A stretch of 64,000 bases of DNA from Treponema putidum. GTDB lineage: Bacteria > Spirochaetota > Spirochaetia > Treponematales > Treponemataceae. Location of the stretch: contig NZ_CP009228.1 in assembly GCF_000755145.1 (NCBI RefSeq), positions 927,827 through 991,826 of the forward strand, written 5' to 3'. Numbering within the stretch: the stretch's first letter is position 1; each line of letters begins with the position of its first letter. Below the pieces are notes generated by a model. That model saw only the letters and a list, made by a program, of their open reading frames with translations. It was not told where the DNA came from and made no database searches. The position numbers were made by a program, and so were the translations under genes. Shown piece after piece: positions 19,603-27,065 of this stretch.

Positions 19603-20706
19603 ATGAAAATAAGTTTTGACAGAGACACTCTTTTAAAGGAAATATCCATCGCTCAGGAAATTATAGCTACAAAAACAGCTCTAACAATCCTTTCAAACGT
19701 ATTGTTATCGGTTAAAGACGGCAGTCTTACAATAAAGGCCACCGATATAAAAGTCAGCTTTGAAACAAAAATACCCGTAAACATAATTGAAGAGGGCTCA
19801 ACAACGGTTTTTTGCGATAAATTTGCCGGTATTCTTTCAGCACTGCCTTCAGGTGAAGTAGAAATAGAACAAAAAGATCAAAAACTTACAATAAAATCAG
19901 TAGTGAAAAAGGCAAAATTCCAACTTAAAACAATACCTGAAAACGATTTTCCTGCCTTTACGGAACCTACAAATGTAAACTTCTTTAATATTCCTACAAA
20001 AGAATTTAAAGAAATGATTCATCAAACTATTTTTTCCGTTTCAGATGATGAAACACGCTATTTTATGAACGGTGTTTATATAGAAAACAAAGAAGACACC
20101 TTATATTTTGTTGCAACTGACGGAAGACGCCTTGCTCATATTAAGAAAAATTTCGGAATACCTATCCCCGAATTTAAAGGAGTAATTGTTCCTCCTAAAA
20201 TTTTAAATATCATCAACAAAAGAGCATCTGACGAAGGAAACATAGAAGTAGGAATAGGTGAAAAAAACATATTCTTTAATTTTAATTCTTATAAATTCTC
20301 ATCCGTTTTAATAGACGGTCAATTCCCTAACTATGAAAGAGTAATTCCTCAAAATCAAAACCTTTCTTTTGAAGTTTCAAGAACCGAATTTATCGAAGCC
20401 TTAAAACGAGTTTCTCTTTTAGTAGAATTAAAGACAAGAAGAATATTTTTAAACATTCTTCCCGGTTCTCTTATTATTTCTTCTCAGGAAAATGAAATAG
20501 GAAGTGCACGAGAAGAAATTCCTTGTAAATATGACGGTCAAGAGGTTATGCTGGCCTTAAACTATGTTTACATAGAAGACCCTTTAAAGACTATAACTTC
20601 AGACAGAATAAAGGTGGAATTTACCGAAGCCATGAAGGCTATAACCTTAAAACCGGAACCTGAAGAAGACTTTTTCCATATAATAATGCCTATGCAGACG
20701 GAGTAA
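19603..20706 (+). CDS. dnaN: DNA polymerase III beta subunit (sliding clamp)
   Basis: A 367-residue sliding clamp with the three-fold repeat layout. It starts MKISFDRDTLLKEISIAQEI, has LSNVLLSVKDGSLTIKATD in domain 1, and ends with the family's C-terminal motif MPMQ (here IIMPMQTE). ATG 19603 follows GGGAGAAGAAA. The protein forms a dimeric ring tethering polymerase and repair proteins to DNA. It is followed 8 bp later by recF, the usual dnaN-recF operon. Confidence 0.97.
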   Translation: MKISFDRDTLLKEISIAQEIIATKTALTILSNVLLSVKDGSLTIKATDIKVSFETKIPVNIIEEGSTTVFCDKFAGILSALPSGEVEIEQKDQKLTIKSVVKKAKFQLKTIPENDFPAFTEPTNVNFFNIPTKEFKEMIHQTIFSVSDDETRYFMNGVYIENKEDTLYFVATDGRRLAHIKKNFGIPIPEFKGVIVPPKILNIINKRASDEGNIEVGIGEKNIFFNFNSYKFSSVLIDGQFPNYERVIPQNQNLSFEVSRTEFIEALKRVSLLVELKTRRIFLNILPGSLIISSQENEIGSAREEIPCKYDGQEVMLALNYVYIEDPLKTITSDRIKVEFTEAMKAITLKPEPEEDFFHIIMPMQTE

Positions 20707-20714
20707 GGTTATAA

Positions 20715-21797
20715 GTGCCCTTTCTTTCCGCCTCTTTCTATAATTTTAGAAATCTGGAAAATGCCACAGTAGATATTTCTTCTCCTGAAGTTTTTTTAGT
20801 AGGAAAAAACGGACAGGGGAAGACTAATTTTTTAGAAGCCCTCTATGTTTCTTCTTATGGAACTTCCTTTAGAACCAGATCTTTAGCTCAGATATGCACA
20901 AGGGATGAAAAAGAATTCAGTGTAAGATCTCTTTATAAAGAAACCGATAAAATAAGCCATACCATTTCTATAATAATTCAAGATAAAAAAAAAGATATTC
21001 AAAAGAATTTTAAAAAAATTAAAAATTCAAAGGAGTTGATAAGCACTATTCCGTGTATTTTGTTTCATGGGGACGATATAGAATTTGCCGTCGGAACTCC
21101 TTCAAGGAAGAGATTTTTTATAGATCAATCGGTTTCACTGTGCAATTCCGGCTTTATAGAAGACTTAGTAAAATATTCAAAGGCATTAAAATCAAGAAAT
21201 ATAATATTGGAACAAAAAAAGGCTTCTCTTTTAGATTCTATAGATGAAATTTTTTCTTCCCTTGCTTTTTTAATCACAAATGAGAGAAAGAATATTGTAG
21301 AAGAGTATTCAAAGTATTTTTCTTCAATGTATGAGGAAATAAGCGGAGTTTCAGGCGTAGAAATGGTTTACCGCCCCTCGATTAAGGTAGAAACTGAAAA
21401 AGATTTGCTTATCTTGCTTGCAGAAAAACGCCAAAATGATTTAATCGATAGAACAAGTTCTATAGGTCCCCACCGCGACCGTATTCATTTTATAAAAGAT
21501 AAAAAGCCATTTACCGAAAGAGCCTCAAACGGTCAAAGGAGGCTTATCTCCCTTGTTTTAAGAATGATTCAAGCTAAAATCTATTCCAAAAAAACCGGCC
21601 GAAAACCCATTTTTTTGATGGACGATATTCTTTTAGAACTCGACCCCGAAAAACGCCAAAAATTCATGGAACTTCTCCCCTCCTATGAACAACTCTTTTG
21701 CACCTTCCTCCCCGGCGAACCCTATAAAAACTACCAAAAAGAAAATACTAAAATATTTTTTGTTGAAGACGGAAGGTTTAGTGTGGAGAGGGAATAA
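20715..21797 (+). CDS. recF: RecF recombination mediator ATPase
   Basis: A 360-residue SMC-like ATPase. It opens LSASFYNFRNLENATVDI and has Walker A GKNGQGKTN (about residue 30), the signature region FTERASNGQRR, and Walker B IFLMDDILLELD near residue 305. The GTG start at 20715 is 8 bp after dnaN. RecF loads RecA at gaps with RecO and RecR. In related Treponema a DUF721 (dciA) gene follows recF directly; here about 7 kb of cassette DNA intervenes. Confidence 0.95.
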   Translation: MPFLSASFYNFRNLENATVDISSPEVFLVGKNGQGKTNFLEALYVSSYGTSFRTRSLAQICTRDEKEFSVRSLYKETDKISHTISIIIQDKKKDIQKNFKKIKNSKELISTIPCILFHGDDIEFAVGTPSRKRFFIDQSVSLCNSGFIEDLVKYSKALKSRNIILEQKKASLLDSIDEIFSSLAFLITNERKNIVEEYSKYFSSMYEEISGVSGVEMVYRPSIKVETEKDLLILLAEKRQNDLIDRTSSIGPHRDRIHFIKDKKPFTERASNGQRRLISLVLRMIQAKIYSKKTGRKPIFLMDDILLELDPEKRQKFMELLPSYEQLFCTFLPGEPYKNYQKENTKIFFVEDGRFSVERE

Positions 21798-22181
21798 AAT
21801 TCTTTTGATAAAATTTAATAAAGATAGGCCTAATCTGCCGACCGTTTATTTATTCGATTTGTTATTATGGTAGAAAGATTTAATTTTTTATTTTGCAGCA
21901 GTTTAGGTTGCAAAGTATCGGCTTTTATGATATTATGAGGAAGGGTCAAAAGGATGTTAGCTTGACGCACTATCGTGCGCTTTTTTATAAAATATAATTT
22001 ATATCAATTGTTTATATGATGTTAGTAAACAAGGTTATTCCAGAACAAAATATATCGACAATAATTATTGGGTGTTCCTGAAATAGATGTTGATATATAT
22101 TGGATTAAATATTAATTTAAGAATAATGTTAGGAAAAACTTAAGCTAATGTTAGAATGATGGCTTCGGTGTAGGAGTACAA
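21798..22181 (+). other. left boundary of cassette array, non-coding
   Basis: No gene is visible in these 384 bp. A core-site-like GTTAGC (21956-21961) is followed by TTGAC and a hairpin; the attC3 core (24694) is likewise followed by GTTAGATTGAC and a hairpin. A second attC right-half-like stretch, CTTAAGCTAATGTTAGAA (about 22139-22156), precedes the first cassette gene. The segment between is AT-rich and may be a gene-less cassette or a decayed attI/attC. The boundary assignment is inference. Confidence 0.4.
21966..21986 (+). terminator. hairpin and T-run at the left cassette boundary
   Basis: The stem CGCAC (21966-21970) and GTGCG (21975-21979) has loop TATC, followed by C and six Ts (21981-21986). 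It looks like a compact intrinsic terminator that would insulate the cassettes from recF transcription. Confidence 0.55.
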
Positions 22182-22754
22182 ATGCCAGAAAAATATGCAC
22201 ACATATTAATTGCAAAAAAATATCTTTATGGAATGGAATTGAATTTGTTAGATATTTCTGATTTTTTTCTTGGTTCAATTTATCCTGATTTATTCAATAT
22301 TACTAATAAAGATGTTTTCTACACAAGTCATTTTATAAAAGAAGGTAAGGGATTCCAGTTATCATTATTGAATGAATTTTGTATTAATAATTATTCAAAA
22401 TTTTCTAAGTATTTTTTTGAAGGAGTAAGGCTGCATATATTCTCAGACTTATATGTAAAGAAAACAATCGATGAATACTATTCATTTTTTAAGGATACAA
22501 TTAATTATTCTGATTCTGATTTAGTGGATCAATTAATAAGATACAATAAATCACAGATAATATCTGAATTAAAAATATTAAAAGAAAATAAAGTCTACTT
22601 AAATGATTTACAAGAAAATTTTGATAATATATTTATTGCTGATGAAACAAATAATAAATCATTTTTAAATGTAGATGAGGAAAAATATAATAATTATTTA
22701 GAAAAAATGATTTCTGAGTATAAAATAAAGCAATTTGAAGAATTTGATGTTTAA
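22182..22754 (+). CDS. cassette 1: zinc-dependent phospholipase C-like hypothetical protein
   Basis: A 190-residue protein of very AT-rich composition. The pattern MPEKYAHILIAKKYL, then FFLGSIYPDLF, a lone His, and GVRLHIFSDLY matches the spacing of metal ligands (H, D, H, H-x3-D) in the zinc-dependent phospholipase C-like family (PF00882). This assignment is by eye. There is no signal peptide, so it may be an intracellular metal hydrolase. AGGAG precedes ATG 22182. The stop codon touches the start of attC1, so gene plus attC form a standard integron cassette. Its AT content is higher than in flanking dnaN or recF, consistent with transfer. Confidence 0.5.
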   Translation: MPEKYAHILIAKKYLYGMELNLLDISDFFLGSIYPDLFNITNKDVFYTSHFIKEGKGFQLSLLNEFCINNYSKFSKYFFEGVRLHIFSDLYVKKTIDEYYSFFKDTINYSDSDLVDQLIRYNKSQIISELKILKENKVYLNDLQENFDNIFIADETNNKSFLNVDEEKYNNYLEKMISEYKIKQFEEFDV

Positions 22755-22819
22755 GCTAACACCCGCTTCAACGCTGACAACAAGGACAAGCCTTGTTGCA
22801 GGTTAAGCGGATGTTATAT
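22754..22819 (+). repeat. attC1 integron recombination site
   Basis: A 66-bp site. The 5' side TAACACCCGC pairs with the 3' side GCGGATGTTA. CGCTTCAAC pairs with GTTAAGCG leaving one unpaired C, the extrahelical base typical of attC. CAACAAGG (22778-22785) and CCTTGTTG (22791-22798) form the central stem. The crossover would be at GTTATAT (22813). Confidence 0.85.
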
Positions 22820-22867
22820 GTTCCTTACGGATGAAATGATAAGTAGATATTATTATGGAGGGAATTT

Positions 22868-23500
22868 ATGAGTTTACCTGATAGTTATACCCAAAAGCCA
22901 AGTGCAATTTCTGAATATTTTGAATCATTCAAAGCCGCACAAGCTCCAGAAAGGGTATCTTATAAGTTTTTGGAGAATCTAGGTTTTACTTCAACAAACG
23001 ACAGAATGATTATTGGTGTATTAAAAGAGCTTGGTTTCATTGATACAGATGGGAAACCAACACAGCGGTATTATAAGTTTCTCGATAAAAATGAATCGAG
23101 TAAAATTATTGCAGAAGGTATTCGAGATGCATATTCTGATTTATTTGCTGTAAACCTTAGAGCTAATGAACTTTCCATTGAAGACGTGAAAAATAAATTA
23201 CGTTCTTTATATGCAGGTAAAAAAACTGATCAAGTAATAGGTCGTATAGCGACAACTTTTAATTCTTTGTGTGAACTTGGTGATTTTTCTATTGAAACAG
23301 TGCCAAAACAGGAGTGTAAGGTAGATAATACAACTGAAACCTCTAATATTCGAACGGAAAGACCTTTACCAAATACTCAAGAAAAAAAAGAAATAGCACT
23401 TGGATCCTTGCAATATCATATAAATATCATTCTTCCGGCTACAAAAGATCAAGCAGTATATGATGCTATTTTTAAAAGCTTAAAAGAACATTTAGGTTAA
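22868..23500 (+). CDS. cassette 2: DUF5343 domain protein
   Basis: A 210-residue protein resembling DUF5343: it opens LPDSYTQKPSAISEYFESF and continues with a helix-rich block around RMIIGVLKELGFIDTDGKPT and IIAEGIRDAYSDLF that looks like a winged helix. The C-terminus (residues 150-210) is a linker and a strand-helix unit. GGAGG precedes ATG 22868. Three bases after its stop begins a HEPN gene, and the two share one cassette. DUF5343 genes are found with HEPN-type or other predicted defence or toxin genes; it may be a DNA-binding or antitoxin-like partner. The function is unproven. Confidence 0.65.
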   Translation: MSLPDSYTQKPSAISEYFESFKAAQAPERVSYKFLENLGFTSTNDRMIIGVLKELGFIDTDGKPTQRYYKFLDKNESSKIIAEGIRDAYSDLFAVNLRANELSIEDVKNKLRSLYAGKKTDQVIGRIATTFNSLCELGDFSIETVPKQECKVDNTTETSNIRTERPLPNTQEKKEIALGSLQYHINIILPATKDQAVYDAIFKSLKEHLG

Positions 23501-23503
23501 AAT

Positions 23504-24073
23504 ATGGATAAGCTTTATTCATTTGTGTATAAAGGAATATTAGCAGAAGAAAGTCTTAAGAAAGCAAATCCAAAGACTGTAGTTGATATTGAAGAGTTTG
23601 ATGAATTGAAAATTAAAAAATCTTTATCTTTTGATATGCTTGACCAAGAATTCCTTCAACAATCAATCAAAACGAGTATTATTTATCAAGCTATCCATAC
23701 TTTTGAGAATATGATTCGGAAAATGGTTGTAAAAGCTATGGATGAAAAATATCATTTGGATTGGTGGAAGCATGTTAGTGAAAGTATTCAAAAAAAAGTC
23801 TCTGCACGAAAAGAAGAAGAAAGGAAAATAAAATGGCACGCATCGAGAGGTTCATCTGAAATATTTTATTGTGATTTTGGTGACTTGTCAGCAATAATTT
23901 GTTCTAATTGGGAATTATTTGAAGAATTATTAAGAAATCAAGAATGGGTAAAACAATTACTTTTAGCATTAGAAAAATCTCGTAATGTCATTATGCATGG
24001 TGGAAATTTAGCTCAAGAAGATATTGAAAGGATTGGTGTAAATATTAGAGATTGGTTGAGACAAACAGGTTGA
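23504..24073 (+). CDS. cassette 2: Swt1-like HEPN domain protein (predicted RNase toxin)
   Basis: A 189-residue, mostly helical protein. The C-terminal half (about residues 55-185) resembles the Swt1-type HEPN domain: IIYQAIHTFENMIRKMV, then WKHVSESIQKKV, and the catalytic R-x4-H motif RNVIMH at residues 160-165. HEPN proteins with this motif are usually metal-independent endoribonucleases in toxin-antitoxin or abortive-infection systems. Its partner is the DUF5343 gene 3 bp upstream. A bicistronic cassette suggests a self-contained defence or addiction module, which is inference. Confidence 0.7.
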   Translation: MDKLYSFVYKGILAEESLKKANPKTVVDIEEFDELKIKKSLSFDMLDQEFLQQSIKTSIIYQAIHTFENMIRKMVVKAMDEKYHLDWWKHVSESIQKKVSARKEEERKIKWHASRGSSEIFYCDFGDLSAIICSNWELFEELLRNQEWVKQLLLALEKSRNVIMHGGNLAQEDIERIGVNIRDWLRQTG

Positions 24074-24080
24074 GTAAGAC

Positions 24081-24146
24081 ATATAACACCCGCTTCAACC
24101 TGACATTGCGGACGAGCCGCAAATGCAGGTTAAGCGAATGTTATGT
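24081..24146 (+). repeat. attC2 integron recombination site
   Basis: A 66-bp site from ATATAAC to GTTATGT. It shares the TAACACCCGCTTCAAC left arm and the GTTAAGCG right arm with attC1 (one unpaired C in the left arm). Its central stem is TTGCGG and CCGCAA. It is nearly identical to attC3, 550 bp downstream. Confidence 0.88.
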
Positions 24147-24149
24147 GGA

Positions 24150-24164
24150 CGCCCCTCAGGGGCG
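24150..24164 (+). repeat. GC-rich hairpin just inside cassette 3
   Basis: CGCCCC-TCA-GGGGCG starts 10 bases after the attC2 crossover point. Comparable hairpins follow the core site at 21956 and attC3. No T-run follows, so it is not a classic terminator. Confidence 0.45.
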
Positions 24165-24265
24165 CATGGTGAAAACAAAGAAAAATTCGCCGCAAAAAAG
24201 TAATCAAAAAAATGAATTGAACTTTATAGCAAGGACGAAGAAACATTTTACAATAGGTATGTTTA

Positions 24266-24640
24266 ATGAAAAAAAGTATCATATTATTAAGTATATTTAT
24301 ATTTTCACTCTTGGTTTTATATGCAAAAAGGACTCCGCCTCCAGAAGTTCCATCGATAATTCATAATGGATACGAGTATATTGCAAATTATTCAGATGGA
24401 ATTTTTAAGGGAACCGGTCAGATGATTATTAAATCTATTAAAGACTCAAAAATAAAGAAAACAATATCAATTTATTCAATCTGGTATAATCCGTTTTTAG
24501 AAAAAGATGTTCAATGGATTTTTATTAAAGAAACAGAATTGGTTGATAATGATATGATTCGTATTTATAATGAAAATGATGAAATTTTTGATTTGGAATT
24601 AATTAACTATAAAGTTAAGAAAATAAAGAAAATCACCTAA
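24266..24640 (+). CDS. cassette 3: small secreted or membrane-anchored hypothetical protein
   Basis: A 124-residue protein starting MKKSIILLSIFIFSLLVLYA, a strong signal peptide or anchor with no lipobox cysteine, followed by a Tyr/Ile/Lys-rich domain of alternating beta-type segments. No family is recognised. The start ATG 24266 has AATAGGTATG ahead of it as a weak ribosome site. The stop TAA (24638-24640) lies inside the left core of attC3 (ACCTAAC), a typical tight gene-attC arrangement. Confidence 0.6.
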   Translation: MKKSIILLSIFIFSLLVLYAKRTPPPEVPSIIHNGYEYIANYSDGIFKGTGQMIIKSIKDSKIKKTISIYSIWYNPFLEKDVQWIFIKETELVDNDMIRIYNENDEIFDLELINYKVKKIKKIT

Positions 24641-24700
24641 CACCCGCTTCAACCTGACATTGCGGACGAGCCGCAAATGCAGGTCAAGCGGTAGTTAGAT
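24635..24700 (+). repeat. attC3 integron recombination site
   Basis: A 66-bp site from ACCTAAC, which fits the RYYYAAC consensus, to GTTAGAT, which fits GTTRRRY. The internal sequence is essentially that of attC2, with a T-to-C change in the right arm (GGTCAAGCG). An extrahelical C is present in the left arm. Confidence 0.9.
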
Positions 24701-24703
24701 TGA

Positions 24704-24719
24704 CCTGCCTTGTGGCAGG
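24704..24719 (+). repeat. hairpin just inside cassette 4
   Basis: CCTGCC-TTGT-GGCAGG begins 10 bases after the attC3 crossover. It resembles the hairpin placement in cassette 3 and at the left boundary. Confidence 0.4.
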
Positions 24720-24806
24720 CGAGTAGGGAACCAATCGAAACAGACTTTCGACCGAAAAATAAAATAATTGCAATGAAAAAGGACATTGCGAAAGGATGGT
24801 CGAAAG

Positions 24807-25286
24807 ATGAAACAAAAGAGATTAGTTTCAGTGATTGGTGCATTAGTTTTAATAACTAGTGCAGTAGCGTTAATTAGCGGTTGTCAACAGGCGAACGGTA
24901 ATCAGAATAATACTATCAGTGATTGGAAGCCTGTTTCAAACAAGAGTGATTTAGTGGGAACATGGAAGGCAGACTTTTCAATGTCAGGAGTTGTAGGCTC
25001 AAAAATGCTTTTTGTTGCTTCTGATTTTTCGGGTTATTTACAACACGAGGAGGATTATTGAAGCGCAGATGCATCATATGCAGCTTCTGTAGCTGGTGCT
25101 GTATCAGAGCTGGAAGATATAGGATTTGATGTTGAACATGATTCCGCGAACAAGACAATCAGTGCAAGACTGAATTTTACACCTGAAGTTTTGGAAGGAA
25201 TGCTTTCATTTATAAAACTAAATTCATCAAAAACGAAGATGAAATTTACTGCTGGTGAAAATTCAGTAGAATATACAAAGCAATAA
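24807..25286 (+). pseudogene. cassette 4: lipoprotein gene interrupted by an in-frame TGA
   Basis: ATG 24807 opens a lipoprotein with signal MKQKRLVSVIGALVLITSA and lipobox LISGC. The first part (84 residues) ends at TGA 25059-25061 after LQHEEDY. The same frame then continues without a stop for 75 codons to TAA 25284-25286, with good coding character (SADASYAASVAGAVSELEDI). The product would be 159 residues if the TGA were read. A nonsense mutation, perhaps from TGG, is the simplest reading. Selenocysteine insertion is possible in selenium-using Treponema, but no redox-type motif flanks the site. Confidence 0.65.
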
Positions 25287-25316
25287 GAATCGATTAACCG
25301 ATACTGATGAATCGCC

Positions 25317-25349
25317 CCCTAAAATTGTATAAATAGTTCAATTTTAGGG
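25317..25349 (+). repeat. 11-bp perfect inverted repeat in a gene-poor stretch
   Basis: CCCTAAAATTG (25317-25327) and CAATTTTAGGG (25339-25349) are separated by 11 bases. It could be a terminator without a T-run or the end of a decayed insertion element. The following bases translate to KINDKIVALYDEV then a stop, vaguely transposase-like. The rest of 25287-25712 holds only attC4. Confidence 0.4.
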
Positions 25350-25524
25350 AGTATCAAAAGACAAAAAATAAGATTAATGATAAAATAGTTGCCTTGTATG
25401 ATGAGGTTATCTAAGAAATAATTGCTAAGAAAATAGTGATGAAGTAAAGAAACATAAAACATAGGATTTATTGTATGAATTTTGAGGGTTGGTATTTTAT
25501 TATTCTGTATGTACTATACTAAAA

Positions 25525-25615
25525 ATCTAACACGCAGTTCAAGACTGACAAAACCCGCTCTGAAGAGCAGCCGGCTAGACGCCGGTACGTTTTGCAGCTT
25601 AACTGCATGTTAGAC
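25525..25615 (+). repeat. attC4 integron recombination site
   Basis: A 91-bp site from ATCTAAC to GTTAGAC, both matching core consensus. GCAGTTCAAG pairs with CTTAACTGC leaving one unpaired C. CAAAAC pairs with GTTTTG, and a longer terminal part carries GCTCTGAAGAGC and CCGGCTAGACGCCGG hairpins. It is longer and more diverged than attC1-3, so the cassette has a separate history. Confidence 0.87.
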
Positions 25616-25712
25616 GGATTGCCCAGTGGACAACTTTTTCCTTTTACCATTTGATTATATTAAAAAATAATGCTATAATAATACTGAAGTATGCATAGAT
25701 ATGGAGGTTTAT

Positions 25713-26000
25713 ATGGCAAATACAGCATTAGTACAGCTAAAAGTCGATTCCGAAATTAAAGAAGATGTTTCAAGAATATATGAAAATTTAGGGTTAGATT
25801 TACCGACTGCAATAAGAATTTTTTTCAAGAAAAGTATTGCTGTGGGAGGATTACCGTTTGAATTACGAGAAGAAAATACCAGATGGAAAATATATGATCA
25901 AGTTCGAAAAAGTATTCAAGACAATAATGTTCCGGAAATGTCGCTTGAAGAAATAAATGCAGAAATTGCTGAAACTAGAAAACAGGTATTCGGCAAATGA
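25713..26000 (+). CDS. RelB/DinJ-family antitoxin
   Basis: A 95-residue ribbon-helix-helix antitoxin: ALVQLKVDSEIKEDVSRIYENLGLDLPTAIRIF is the RelB/DinJ N-terminal DNA-binding domain. The C-terminal tail (MSLEEINAEIAETRKQ) is the toxin-binding part. ATG 25713 follows GGAGG (25703-25707); an upstream in-frame ATG has no ribosome site. It overlaps a PIN toxin start by ATGA (25997-26000), but that toxin is truncated, so the antitoxin is functionally orphaned. Confidence 0.85.
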   Translation: MANTALVQLKVDSEIKEDVSRIYENLGLDLPTAIRIFFKKSIAVGGLPFELREENTRWKIYDQVRKSIQDNNVPEMSLEEINAEIAETRKQVFGK

Positions 26001-26158
26001 AAAAATATGTTGTTATTGATACAAATATTTTGGTTTCTGCATTGATAACACGAAATGAAAATGCTCCAACTGTAAAAATATTAAAACATCTTTCTCAAAA
26101 TAAAATAGTACAGGTATATTCTTCGGATATAGTAAAAGAGTACTATGCATTTTTATAA
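25997..26158 (+). pseudogene. truncated PIN-family toxin
   Basis: Fifty-three codons beginning MKKYVVIDTNILVSALITRN, the first PIN-domain strand with its acidic residue, and ending ...EYYAFL then TAA. Complete members of this PIN family are about 130-140 residues, so the remaining catalytic acids are missing. The ATGA overlap with the RelB gene shows they were a toxin-antitoxin pair. The toxin is probably dead. Confidence 0.75.
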
Positions 26159-26449
26159 ATTAAAGCTTAAAACCCAAATCAACAGTTTAGATTCTTAAAA
26201 TAAAAGTATATTTTATTATAATGATTAATTGAGTAAGAAAAATAAATTTTTATCAAAGGATCTTAAAACTTGGTAAGGAAAATCAACACCCCCGACGCAG
26301 AGCATCGGGGTATTAAGCCCTCAGCACGAATAAAACTCACCTATAGTAAAATCATTAAGTTATATGAAATTATGTGTTGGTTTTAATGAGTGGGAGATGA
26401 TTTTGTTTATAAAATATTGTATACTATGCGAAATGGATGGGAGGTGCCT
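26159..26449. other. gene-free stretch with a GC hairpin
   Basis: No gene is seen. The stem CCCCGA (26290-26295) and TCGGGG (26305-26310) is the only structured element. It is followed by AAGCCCTCAGCACG. No attC separates the broken PIN gene from the next toxin-antitoxin pair, so a site may have been deleted here. Confidence 0.4.
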
Positions 26450-26665
26450 ATGTCGGAATTAGTTTTTAAGCAACTTTCAGCACAAGTTGATATGCTTTCT
26501 TATGCTGAGAGAATCAAATTACTTGATAAAATAGTACGTACTTTACATACACCTGTGAAAACTCATAAAAGAGAATTCTCAGATTTTAATGCGGCTTTTG
26601 GTTTATGGAAAGACAGGTCTCTTTCTGCTGAGGAAATAAGAAGCAAGGCTTGGAGGCGTTCTTAA
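26450..26665 (+). CDS. VapB-like antitoxin
   Basis: A 71-residue small protein (MSELVFKQLSAQVDMLSYAE, ending RSKAWRRS). GGGAGG precedes ATG 26450. The stop TAA (26663-26665) overlaps the ATG of a complete VapC toxin. The pattern of an amphipathic N-terminal helix followed by an acidic/aromatic tail fits an antitoxin, but the DNA-binding family is not clear from sequence. Confidence 0.7.
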   Translation: MSELVFKQLSAQVDMLSYAERIKLLDKIVRTLHTPVKTHKREFSDFNAAFGLWKDRSLSAEEIRSKAWRRS

Positions 26666-27036
26666 TGATTTATCTTTGTGATACGTGCGTTCTTATAGAC
26701 TACCTTCGTGGAAAAACCGAAGTTCAGCAAAAACTTGAGCAAGACAAAGGACTAGGTTTGGGAATGTCTTCAATAACTTATATGGAGTTAATGGTTGGTG
26801 CTTTGAACAAGCGGGAGGTAGGCATTATAAAAAAAGCTTTTTCGGATTTTGAAATTGTAGAAATTTCTGAATTGATTTCTGTAAAAGCCAGAAGTCTGAT
26901 TGAAAAGTATACTAAAAGTCATGGTCTTTTGATTCCGGATGCTTTGATTGGTGCTACTGCATTAGAATTTGGATTGCCGTTGTATACTACGAATATCAAA
27001 GACTTTCAGTTTATTTCTGATTTGGTTTTGGTGTAG
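26665..27036 (+). CDS. VapC-type PIN domain ribonuclease toxin
   Basis: A 123-residue PIN domain with all acidic positions visible: MIYLCDTCVLIDYLRG (Asp6 and Asp12), the Glu in SITYMELMVG, the Asp in IPDALIGATA, and TTNIKDFQ near the end. VapC toxins cut specific tRNAs or rRNA. Translationally coupled to its antitoxin by TAATG. It lies in the cassette ending at a degenerate attC (27066), and looks intact. Confidence 0.88.
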   Translation: MIYLCDTCVLIDYLRGKTEVQQKLEQDKGLGLGMSSITYMELMVGALNKREVGIIKKAFSDFEIVEISELISVKARSLIEKYTKSHGLLIPDALIGATALEFGLPLYTTNIKDFQFISDLVLV

Positions 27037-27065
27037 ATTAAGATATAGTTTTGTATAGAAAAAAC

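Noticed and set aside
24052-24366. A 104-codon frame crossing attC2
   Set aside because: It runs through the recombination site and overlaps the HEPN gene end and the start of cassette 3; no protein-like character.
24807-25286. Calling the TGA a selenocysteine codon
   Set aside because: No redox motif or clear SECIS; a nonsense mutation is simpler. Kept as a finding only.
22754-25615. The repeated motif TAACACCCGCTTCAAC as a CRISPR array
   Set aside because: Repeats are few, 500-1300 bp apart, hairpin-forming and sit at gene ends. This is attC, not CRISPR, and no cas genes are present.
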